19,377 nucleotides of DNA, from the NCBI GenBank assembly GCA_037134755.1, contig JBAXLO010000071.1, positions 1-19,377 of the forward strand, given 5' to 3'. Below the pieces are notes generated by a model, which searched no databases, was not told the origin of the DNA, and saw nothing but the letters and a program-made list of their open reading frames with translations. This document shows positions 8,760 through 15,796 of this stretch, piece after piece. How positions within the stretch are numbered: position 1 is the stretch's first letter; each line of letters opens with the position of its first letter. The translations under genes and the position numbers were made by a program. Origin of the DNA: JBAXLO01 sp037134755 (GTDB lineage: Bacteria; Bacteroidota; Bacteroidia; Bacteroidales; JACABE01).

Positions 8760-9455
8760 TTATTTGATAAATGCCTTTTCAATTACTTTTATAATAGTAT
8801 CACTAACAGCTTTAGCTTCTTCTTCTACACCGGTTTTATTAAGATGTATTCCATCATTCTCGTAATATTCAGGATGAGTATTTGATAAAGAATATAAATC
8901 AACTACAGGAATGTTTTTAGTTTTAGTGAATGTATCAACAGCTTTATTTCTATTGATAACACCCGGATTGTACTGGTCATATTCATTTAAACTGCCTTTT
9001 ACCCTTCTTGCAGTAGTATTTACCCAAATAACTTTTAAATCAGGATTGCTCTTTTTAAAGATTTTATAAACCTTAGAGATATAACTGCTATATTCTTTAT
9101 CAGAATAATTTACACCATGTAACCCATTATTAAAGCTTATGATATCAATCTTATTATTATATAAAACAGTTTTCAATTGAATCAAAATAGCCGGATCGCC
9201 AAGACTTTTAGAGGTAGTAAACTTGCTACAATAAGCTTTCCCTTTTAGTTTATCACTTACTAAAGGGTAATAACGCTCTACATGCGAATCGCCAATGATT
9301 AATACTCTTGGCAAATCACTTTTGTCGGTGTTTACTAGCCATGTATTACTCCATTCAATAAATTCATTCTTAGAAGTGTTTTTTACTTTGGTAAGATGAT
9401 TGCTTCCACAAGCAAAGGCAATAAAAGCAAGCAATAAAATAGAAGTCTTTTTCAT
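8760..9455 (-). CDS. SGNH/GDSL-family hydrolase lipoprotein
   Basis: The product has 231 residues. A lipoprotein signal peptide ends in the lipobox AFAC (Cys16), so it is predicted to be membrane-anchored. SGNH blocks are visible: GDSH with nucleophile Ser57, FNNGLHG with Asn110, and DGIHLNKTG with the Asp201/His204 pair of the catalytic triad. The block II Gly is probably in KSLGDP (Gly86). Enzymes of this family hydrolyse esters, often acetyl groups on glycans. Its place directly before a GH95-like glycosidase, with a 39-bp gap, suggests it de-esterifies the same glycan (inference). The start is the ATG after a perfect -7 box. It could instead be a lipase/acylesterase acting on other esters. 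Confidence 0.88.
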   Translation of the reverse strand: MKKTSILLLAFIAFACGSNHLTKVKNTSKNEFIEWSNTWLVNTDKSDLPRVLIIGDSHVERYYPLVSDKLKGKAYCSKFTTSKSLGDPAILIQLKTVLYNNKIDIISFNNGLHGVNYSDKEYSSYISKVYKIFKKSNPDLKVIWVNTTARRVKGSLNEYDQYNPGVINRNKAVDTFTKTKNIPVVDLYSLSNTHPEYYENDGIHLNKTGVEEEAKAVSDTIIKVIEKAFIK

Positions 9456-9489
9456 AATAAATAGATTAATGTTTATTAAAATATAATTG

Positions 9490-9497
9490 CAAAGATA
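9490..9497 (-). promoter_or_regulatory. Putative -7 box for the SGNH/GH95-like operon
   Basis: The minus strand reads TATCTTTG, a full match to TAnnTTTG, 34 nt before the ATG at 9455. A TTTG lies about 15 nt further upstream, nearer than the usual -33 spacing. Confidence 0.55.
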
Positions 9498-9560
9498 ATA
9501 ATTAATTCATACCAAAATATTATTAAGAGTTAATGTCTAAAATCCACACTTAAGCACATA

Positions 9561-9586
9561 AAAAAAGGCTCTCTCACGAAAGCCTT
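9561..9586 (-). terminator. Terminator of the T9SS protein gene 9616-11799
   Basis: On the minus strand an AAGGCT / AGCCTT 6-bp stem (9581-9586 with 9565-9570) and a 10-nt loop is followed by a run of six T. It starts 29 nt after the stop codon and insulates the SGNH operon from the gene upstream. Confidence 0.8.
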
Positions 9587-9615
9587 CTTAAATTAAATAG
9601 ATATATTATGATAGT

Positions 9616-11799
9616 TTACTGAACAATTAACTTTTCAGTAGTTTTTAATCCTGTTTTAAGATCTCTTATCTGAATCATATACATACCTTTTCCATAAGAA
9701 GAGATGTCGAGATTAGTATATGTTGTATTGATAACCTTTTCGGTAATCAAGTTGCCTATCATTGAGAATACCCTTACTTCAGCATCCATATTTTTACTTA
9801 ATACAACTGTAAAGTTACCGTTGCCGGGATTAGGATATACGCTGAACGATGGCTTAGATTTGTTTTCATTAATACCTAAAGTACCTGTAATAATAATATC
9901 ATTAGTATCTCTAGGATAAATGTTATATCCTGTTGTATATGGTACAGTTGCATCTATTTGACTTTCGATACCTATTACTGAGAAAGTATCGATTGGAGCT
10001 GCTGTTCCTTTTATATTACTAAATCTTGTAATCATAAGTGTAATAGTATCTGTACCGTTGTATGTTTTAACGGTAGATGTTGTGTTACCGGCTGTTGTAG
10101 GCCATCCACTAATGTAAGTAAGATTGTTCATTCTAACTAATCTTGATTCATAAGGTTCACTTAATGTTGATAAAACGATAGGAGTGTTAAGTGTATTACC
10201 TGATGATATTAAAACAATTGAATCAGGTGCTAGTTCTATTAAGCCTCCAACTTGTTGTATTCTTCCTATAACTCTTACCATATCACCTCTGTTAACTGTA
10301 TATCCTAAGTTTGATGTTCTGGTAACATTAATACCTGAAGCAGTATCACAAATATAGAAGTTTATTCCTGCAGTTGTTGCAGAATGGTTAATACTATGTA
10401 CAATACCTACTAGTCTACAGCTTACAGTTAATGAATCAGCTACGCCACTTGCATTTACTGACTTCATAGGTAGTATTGGGTATAGTGGAGGTAGCTTAGC
10501 AGTTGTAAATGATATAATGTTACCGTAGCCTGTTCCTATGTTGCTTATTGCGAATGCTCTTGCGTAGTAAGTTGTAGCTTGAAGTTGATTGTGTATTGTA
10601 TCTGAAAATGGAGTTGTAATTCCTGCAAAATAGAACACAGAATCAGTAATTGTAGGTAGATTAGATGTACTCCAGCAAATACCTTCGCTTATAATAGTAT
10701 CACCACCATTATTAATTACATTGCCAACAACTACTGCACCTTCAATAGTAATATTTGTTGCAGTGTTTGTAGAAACTATTGGTATTACAGGAATAGGTGA
10801 AGTTGTAAATACTGAATCAGCACCATAAAAAAGGCCTAAAGCATTAATAGCATAAGCTCTGTAATGATAGGTTGTGTTAGCCATCAAGCCACTTAAGTTA
10901 GCTGTATAGGTGCCGGTACTACCTGCAACAGTAACATGATAAGTAGTATCAGGGTTGGCAATAGTGTCATAACAAATACCTCTTGTTGTAATTGCATGTC
11001 CTCCATCAGAAGATATATACCCTTTGCACATTGCAAAAGTCTGAGTAATACCTGATACACTTTCTGTGTAAACTGAAGGGTTAACATAATGTACAACATA
11101 GTCATTTGAATCTCTTGGATACAGTCTATAACCACCTATATAAGGAGGAGTTGTAGTAGTAGATACTTGATAAACAAAGCCAGTTATTGAAAACAAAACA
11201 GTGCCGGTAGGAGCAGCTACATTGTGTAGATTGCAGGTTGTAGGTATTCTGATCGTAATAGTGTCTGTACCATGCAATGTCAATACTGTTCTGGTATTAT
11301 TACCTGTCCAACCACTAAGATATTTTAAACTATCAATCATAACCAATCTTGATTCCAAACTGTCGTTCTTAAGTTGTGTAATAACTATAGGCGCTTGTAA
11401 AGCATTGTCTTGAGTTAATAAAACAATTGAGTCGGGAGACATAGCAATCATACCATAACTTAAATTAAAACCGGTGCCAACGTTTTGAATAATCTTTCCG
11501 ATGACTGCTATTGAATCACCTTCGGTGAAAGTATATCCGGTAACTGCTGTGGTTTTGTACACATATATCCCGTTGTTCTGGTCTAATATATAAAACTGTA
11601 GACCGTTTGTTGTGTAATTAATACTGTTTATAGTGCCAAAGAGTTTGCAATAAACATTTGCGGAGTCGGCTACTCCAAGGCTATCAACATGCTTCACCTG
11701 ACTTATGGTATAAGTAGGTATTGATGTTTGGCTGTAGGATGTATTGCTTTTTAACAAAAACAAAGCAGCCAAAAGAACAAATAAAGTAATTTTTTTCAT
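9616..11799 (-). CDS. T9SS-secreted multidomain protein with OB-fold-like and fibronectin-like modules (paralog B)
   Basis: The product has 727 residues with a signal peptide at 1-24 (cleavage near SYSQ). Residues about 28-235 form an OB-fold-like pair (CKLFGTINSI...LQFYILDQNNGIYVY...GDSIAVIGKI, then ESRLVMIDSLKYLSGW ending in YRLYPRDSNDYVV). Two fibronectin-like repeats follow, about 239-333 and 338-434, each with a GGxxxxxxGICxxT motif and a TTYxxRAFAI-type strand. A second OB-like pair covers about 438-636. Residues about 648-727 are a T9SS type A sorting domain (FSVYPNPGNGNFTV, SYGKGMYMIQI, TEKLIVQ), so it should cross the outer membrane and be anchored or released. No catalytic domain is seen. 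Such OB-like modules often accompany secreted nucleases, but none is present here. It is a tandem paralog of the gene at 11990-14197. Confidence 0.9.
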   Translation of the reverse strand: MKKITLFVLLAALFLLKSNTSYSQTSIPTYTISQVKHVDSLGVADSANVYCKLFGTINSINYTTNGLQFYILDQNNGIYVYKTTAVTGYTFTEGDSIAVIGKIIQNVGTGFNLSYGMIAMSPDSIVLLTQDNALQAPIVITQLKNDSLESRLVMIDSLKYLSGWTGNNTRTVLTLHGTDTITIRIPTTCNLHNVAAPTGTVLFSITGFVYQVSTTTTPPYIGGYRLYPRDSNDYVVHYVNPSVYTESVSGITQTFAMCKGYISSDGGHAITTRGICYDTIANPDTTYHVTVAGSTGTYTANLSGLMANTTYHYRAYAINALGLFYGADSVFTTSPIPVIPIVSTNTATNITIEGAVVVGNVINNGGDTIISEGICWSTSNLPTITDSVFYFAGITTPFSDTIHNQLQATTYYARAFAISNIGTGYGNIISFTTAKLPPLYPILPMKSVNASGVADSLTVSCRLVGIVHSINHSATTAGINFYICDTASGINVTRTSNLGYTVNRGDMVRVIGRIQQVGGLIELAPDSIVLISSGNTLNTPIVLSTLSEPYESRLVRMNNLTYISGWPTTAGNTTSTVKTYNGTDTITLMITRFSNIKGTAAPIDTFSVIGIESQIDATVPYTTGYNIYPRDTNDIIITGTLGINENKSKPSFSVYPNPGNGNFTVVLSKNMDAEVRVFSMIGNLITEKVINTTYTNLDISSYGKGMYMIQIRDLKTGLKTTEKLIVQ

Positions 11800-11838
11800 A
11801 GAGAACTATTAATTTAATATTGATTTATAAATAATCTA

Positions 11839-11846
11839 CAAAGATG
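11839..11846 (-). promoter_or_regulatory. Putative -7 box of T9SS paralog B
   Basis: The minus strand reads CATCTTTG, one mismatch from TAnnTTTG, 39 nt before the ATG at 11799. The same T-to-C change and nearly the same spacing occur upstream of the paralog. Confidence 0.45.
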
Positions 11847-11937
11847 AGGATAATATCAATACCAAGATGATTTTGCTCAAGTTATTTTGTTAAATATTAT
11901 TTAATTTAAACTTTATTAACAAGTAAGGTTAAGGAAT

Positions 11938-11967
11938 AAAAAAAGCCCACTGAATACAGTGAGCTTT
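11938..11967 (-). terminator. Terminator of the T9SS protein gene 11990-14197
   Basis: On the minus strand AAAGCTCACTG (11967-11957) pairs with CAGTGGGCTTT (11952-11942), an 11-bp stem with one G-U pair and a 4-nt loop, followed by T-rich sequence. It begins 22 nt after the stop codon. Confidence 0.85.
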
Positions 11968-11989
11968 CTTAATATTGTTATTTAGTTGC

Positions 11990-14197
11990 TTACTGAACTA
12001 TTATCTTATCAGTAGTACTAGTCCCTGTTTTATTATCTATAATCTGAATCATATATAAACCTTTTCCATAGTTAGCAATATCAAAATCAGCAGCTGAAGA
12101 ATTAACTTTTCGTTGATTAACTAAAGTTCCAATCATAGAATAGATCTTTACATCAGCATCAATATTCTTATTAAAAACAACTCTAAAGTTTCCATTATTA
12201 GGATTAGGATATACACTGAATGAAGGTATTGAAGCAGTGTTATTATTAATACCTACAGTTGAATTATGAACTATGATTATATCGTTTGTATCTCTAGGAT
12301 AAATAAAATATCCTGAAGTATAAGGTGATGAATTATCACTTTGACTTTCCAAACCTACAACAGTAAAGGTATCAGTAGGAGCAGGAGTTCCTTGAATGTT
12401 GCAATATCTTGCAATTACTAAAGAAATAGTATCAGTACCATTAAATGTTTTAACAGTTGTTGCAAAAACACTTGCAGTTGTAGGCCATCCACTTACATAA
12501 GTTAAATTATACATCTTTATAAGTCTTGATTCATAAGTATCACTTAAAGGATTAACTACTATAGGAGTATTTAAGTTGTTGGCTGATGAGATAAGAACTA
12601 ATGAATCAGGGATCATTTCGATAAGACCATTAACTTGAGTTATCTTACCAATAACTCTTATTAAATCACCTTGAGTAACAGTGTAATTTAAAGTGTTAGG
12701 AGCTTTAGTAACATTAATACCTGAAACAGCATCACATATAAAGAAGGTTATACCTTGATTATTGCCGTTTGAAAAGTTAATACCATGAACAGTACCCACT
12801 AATCTACAGCTAACATTTAATGAATCAGCAACGCCATTAGCATTTACAGTGCGTACATCAGCTATCTGATATAGTGGAGGTAACTTAGGGATGGTAAATG
12901 AAACGATATTGCCATAACCAACTCCAATATCACTGATTGCAAATGCACAAGCATAATATGTTGTTTGTTGATTCAAGTTCTTAATTGTATCATTGTAAGT
13001 AGTAGCTGTACCTGTGATGTATGCTACTGAATCATTGATAGTAGGAATAGGGGAGGTGCTCCAACAAATGCCATGAGAGATAAGAGTATCACCACCATTA
13101 TTAATAATATTTCCTGTAACAACAGCACTACCAATAGTTATGTTAGTTGCTGCATTAGTTGTTACTACCGGAAGCACTGACGTAGTAACAGTTGTAAAAA
13201 CTGAATCAGCACCGTAGAAAAGCCCAAGTGAGTTAACTCCATAAGCTCTGTAATGATAAGTAATACCGGTTGATAGGCCTGTAAGACTACCATTAAAACC
13301 TCCAGTTGTACCGGCAACAGTTACATGATTGATTAAGGTGTCAGGATCTGCAATTGTATCCCAGCAGATGCCTCTGGTTGTCATTAAATGTCCGCCATCA
13401 GATGTGATAGCACCTGCGCAAATAGCTGAGGTTTGAGTAATTGAAGAAGCTGCCCCAGTGTAAACAATAGGGTTGGTGTAGCTAACTAGGTAGTCATTAG
13501 AATCTCTTGGGTAAAGTCTGTAACCACCTATGAAAGGAGGAGTTGCTGCTGCATTCTGGTTAACAAAACCTGTTATTGAAAAGAAAACTGTGTGGGTTGG
13601 TGCAGCTACAACACGCAGATTGCAGGTTGTAGTTACTCTTATTATAACTGTATCAGTGCCATGTAGGGTGTAAATAGTTCTAGTGCCTCCACCTGCACCA
13701 GTCCATCCGCTTATATATCGTAGATTATTCATTTTAACTAATCTAGATTCTAAACTATCATTGTTAAGTTTAATAACATTAATAGGTAATTGTAGTGTGC
13801 CTGTTGTAGATAGTACAACAATTGAGTCGGGGGCTATGGCTATAGTACCATAATTGGAGTTGGCGCCAGCACCAGGGCTCTGAATAATCTTGCCAATCAC
13901 AGCAATAGAATCTCCCTTGGCAAAAGTAAAACCTGTTAAAGCAGCTGCTTTATACACAAAGATGCCGTTGTCCTGATCTAAGATGCAAAATTGTAGACCT
14001 GTAGTAGTGTAATTGATGCTGTTGATAACGCCAAACAGCTTGCAATACACATTTAATGAATCGGCAACGCCGGTAGTATCCACCCCTTTTACCTGACTAA
14101 TAGTATAAACCGGTATAGTGGTTTGACTATAAGATGTACGACTGTTTATCATGAAGATAAATGCCATAAAAACGAATAAAGTAACTCTTTTCATCAT
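11990..14197 (-). CDS. T9SS-secreted multidomain protein with OB-fold-like and fibronectin-like modules (paralog A)
   Basis: The product has 735 residues and is colinear along its whole length with the neighbour at 9616-11799; most blocks are easily aligned by eye. A signal peptide (MMKRVTLFVFMAFIFMINS...SYSQ) is followed by an OB-like pair, two fibronectin-like repeats (GGHLMTTRGICWDT and GGDTLISHGICWST motifs), a second OB-like pair, and a type A sorting domain (FSVYPNPNNGNFRVVF, NYGKGLYMIQI, TDKIIVQ). Translation may begin at the ATG at 14197 or at the adjacent ATG at 14194; the second better matches the paralog's MKK start. It has its own -7 box and terminator, so the pair is probably transcribed separately despite the tandem order. 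Its function is unknown; extracellular binding or adhesion is a plausible guess. Confidence 0.9.
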   Translation of the reverse strand: MMKRVTLFVFMAFIFMINSRTSYSQTTIPVYTISQVKGVDTTGVADSLNVYCKLFGVINSINYTTTGLQFCILDQDNGIFVYKAAALTGFTFAKGDSIAVIGKIIQSPGAGANSNYGTIAIAPDSIVVLSTTGTLQLPINVIKLNNDSLESRLVKMNNLRYISGWTGAGGGTRTIYTLHGTDTVIIRVTTTCNLRVVAAPTHTVFFSITGFVNQNAAATPPFIGGYRLYPRDSNDYLVSYTNPIVYTGAASSITQTSAICAGAITSDGGHLMTTRGICWDTIADPDTLINHVTVAGTTGGFNGSLTGLSTGITYHYRAYGVNSLGLFYGADSVFTTVTTSVLPVVTTNAATNITIGSAVVTGNIINNGGDTLISHGICWSTSPIPTINDSVAYITGTATTYNDTIKNLNQQTTYYACAFAISDIGVGYGNIVSFTIPKLPPLYQIADVRTVNANGVADSLNVSCRLVGTVHGINFSNGNNQGITFFICDAVSGINVTKAPNTLNYTVTQGDLIRVIGKITQVNGLIEMIPDSLVLISSANNLNTPIVVNPLSDTYESRLIKMYNLTYVSGWPTTASVFATTVKTFNGTDTISLVIARYCNIQGTPAPTDTFTVVGLESQSDNSSPYTSGYFIYPRDTNDIIIVHNSTVGINNNTASIPSFSVYPNPNNGNFRVVFNKNIDADVKIYSMIGTLVNQRKVNSSAADFDIANYGKGLYMIQIIDNKTGTSTTDKIIVQ

Positions 14198-14235
14198 GTT
14201 TTTATTAATTTAATTATGATTTATTAAATAATTTA

Positions 14236-14243
14236 CAAAAGTG
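14236..14243 (-). promoter_or_regulatory. Putative -7 box of T9SS paralog A
   Basis: The minus strand reads CACTTTTG, one mismatch from TAnnTTTG, 38 nt before the ATG at 14197. Position and mismatch match the box of paralog B at 11839-11846, as expected if the promoter was duplicated with the gene. Confidence 0.45.
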
Positions 14244-14739
14244 CTAATATTCTTGTTACTAAAAAAATCATTTGACCTTAATTTTGTTAAATAATCTTTA
14301 AATTTAGATAGTTTAACATTTGGAACTCTTTTTGTTTTAGTTTGTAAATTTCCTGCATTGTGATATTTTTAATCATACCAATACCACCTCTTTATCTTTT
14401 TATCGTAAATTAGTTATCAACAATAGTGAAAATAAGTCTTAATAAAATAGATTTATAACATATAAAGCTATACTTTTACAAACTTAATTAGTTGTGACAA
14501 CTTATAATTGTTCTTTAGAGTACTTTAAATTAATATCTAATGATAACATCACAGGAAACTGTAAGAAATATTCTGCAATTGAGCATAGAAACAGTATTCT
14601 GTGGTGCGTTAGCTAAGTGCCAAAGCAATTTAAATCTTTTCAATATAATATCTACAATCTGCTTCTCAAATTTAAGTTTATTTTTATTAACAATAAGAAT
14701 GAAGTTTATTATTGTATTTATGATATTAATGATAGTATG

Positions 14740-14991
14740 CGAATTGTGGTGGATTTCTTCTGAATTATTACTAATAATACGCAAGAAGTTGACGATTCCC
14801 ACTGAATTATTATCAAAAATACACAAGAAGTTGACAATATCCTTTGAATTATTATCAATAATTCGAAAGATATCGATGATATTCTCTGAATTATTAACAA
14901 AGATTGGCAGTAAAATGTCTATTTCCTCCGAATTATTACTAATAATTGGCTTGAGTTTGCCTAGAATTCGGATGTATTTACTTAATAGAGG
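14740..14991. repeat. Phased array of alternating 21-bp modules (42-bp composite period)
   Basis: One module type, TGAATTATTAtcAATAATTC-like, begins at 14761, 14803, 14845, 14887 and 14929, exactly 42 bp apart. Between these sit 21-bp modules of a second type at 14782 and 14824 (CAAGAAGTTGACxAT...), with degenerate forms at 14866, 14908 and 14950. Degenerate units extend to about 14719 on the left and 14991 on the right. No unit contains an indel. The first module carries a dyad: GAATTATT-ATC-AATAATTC at 14846-14864 is perfect, and the other copies are partly symmetric. The plus frame reads as 14-residue repeats (ELLLIIRKKLTIPT), but this is probably a by-product of the 42-bp step. Confidence 0.8.
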
Positions 14992-15095
14992 ATGAATTAT
15001 TGTTAAATTAAGTATAGATAATTAAAAACAGTTAGTTGTATAAATAAAACATCAATTTAGTAGAATTAATTAATCATTAAATAAAATAAAAAGAT

Positions 15096-15704
15096 ATGAA
15101 TACTTCAGTAGTAAAGTTGAATTTTATGAAATTCAAGTGGTCAGAATTGGTACATTTTGCAATGTATATTTCATATATGTTGTTTAATTGCCCTTTATTC
15201 GGAAACCCTCCGATAACTAAAGCAGATTTTGATGCAGCTATCCTTGATCTTCAATCAAAAGGAGTGTTAGCTTATGATCCTAAAAGTAATTTTATACATG
15301 ATAGAGATGAAGCTATATTAGTTTTACTTGAAATGATGCGTCAATTGGCTAACTATATTAAAATGGTTAGCCTTGGTAATGCTTTTATTATTAGGCTGTC
15401 AGGTTTTAAAGCAAATGTTTTTAAAAATCATCATACAAAATCTAAATTCACAGTAAAACATGGTGAGATTTCTGGTTCTGTTATTGCAAAATGGGGTAGA
15501 GATGTACAAGCATTTAGCTATGTTGTAAGATATTCTATTAACGAAGACGGTTTAAAAGATATCTTTAAAGAAGTTAATGCAGGTAAAACAAAAGTAACAA
15601 TTGAAAATCTACTTAAAGGAAAAGAATATCTATTTTCATTAGCCATAGTCGATGAAAATGGTAAAAGTGCCTTTGGAAATCCGGTTTACCTTATGGTTAT
15701 TTAA
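15096..15704 (+). CDS. Fibronectin type III domain protein with helical N-terminal domain
   Basis: The product has 202 residues with no signal peptide or clear membrane segment. Residues about 15-100 are predicted helical (KADFDAAILDLQSKG, then DEAILVLLEMMRQLANYIKMVS). Residues about 115-202 form a fibronectin type III-like domain (SYVVRYSINEDG, VTIENLLKGKEYLFSLAIVDENGKSAFGNPVYLMVI). The same two-part layout (helical region with a LLxQLANYV-type motif, then one Fn3 domain, about 200 residues) is familiar from a Bacteroidota family of unknown role, often multicopy. The start is the first ATG of the frame, with an AT-rich leader and no Shine-Dalgarno sequence. It is a single-gene unit, convergent with the GH31 gene and separated from it by two palindromes. 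Confidence 0.82.
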   Translation: MNTSVVKLNFMKFKWSELVHFAMYISYMLFNCPLFGNPPITKADFDAAILDLQSKGVLAYDPKSNFIHDRDEAILVLLEMMRQLANYIKMVSLGNAFIIRLSGFKANVFKNHHTKSKFTVKHGEISGSVIAKWGRDVQAFSYVVRYSINEDGLKDIFKEVNAGKTKVTIENLLKGKEYLFSLAIVDENGKSAFGNPVYLMVI

Positions 15705-15714
15705 TCAATAAGTA

Positions 15715-15753
15715 CTAAAAAGGCCTAACAGGTTTTCAAAACCTGTTAGGCCT
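15715..15753 (-). terminator. 33-bp near-perfect palindrome, probable terminator between convergent genes
   Basis: Arms of 16 bp (AGGCCTAACAGGTTTT at 15721-15736 and its exact complement at 15738-15753) flank a single C. On the minus strand the hairpin is followed by TTTT, so it fits as the terminator of the GH31 gene at 15797-19114. On the plus strand the following T-run is weak, so its effect on the fibronectin gene is less certain. AACCTGTTAGG-type inverted repeats recur in intergenic regions of many Bacteroidota as I recall them; copy number here cannot be checked. Confidence 0.75.
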
Positions 15754-15763
15754 AAATTATAAT

Positions 15764-15791
15764 GTAGAGACGTTGCATGCAACGTCTCTAC
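15764..15791. repeat. 28-bp perfect palindrome, copy 1
   Basis: The sequence is its own reverse complement over 28 bp, centred on TTGCATGCAA with outer arms GTAGAGACG / CGTCTCTAC. It lies between the hairpin at 15721-15753 and the GH31 stop codon at 15797. A diverged second copy is at 19259-19286, which marks it as a dispersed intergenic element and not a one-off terminator. Confidence 0.85.
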
Positions 15792-15796
15792 TATGT

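Larger units (their letters stand above)
14198..15095. other. 898-bp gene-free divergent intergenic region
   Basis: The region lies between the minus-strand T9SS gene and the plus-strand fibronectin protein and is very AT-rich. It holds the -7 box at 14236-14243, about 450 bp with nothing recognisable, and the phased repeat array (14740-14991). An open frame at 14540-14995 spans the array, but its N-terminal part is unlike any family I know and the rest is repeat translation, so I do not call it a gene. No clear TAnnTTTG box precedes the gene at 15096. Confidence 0.6.

Noticed and set aside
6468..9455. Complete polysaccharide utilisation locus
   Set aside because: No SusC or SusD homologue, sensor or transporter is present in the window.
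9704..9919. Plus-strand open frame inside the T9SS gene
   Set aside because: It is the antisense shadow of the conserved sorting domain; the same holds for other short frames inside the GH31, GH95-like and hutH genes.
14540..14995. 151-codon plus-strand open frame over the second array
   Set aside because: Its second half is translated repeat, the first half has no family resemblance, and no promoter box precedes it. I keep it as repeat-bearing intergenic DNA, though a coding role is not excluded.
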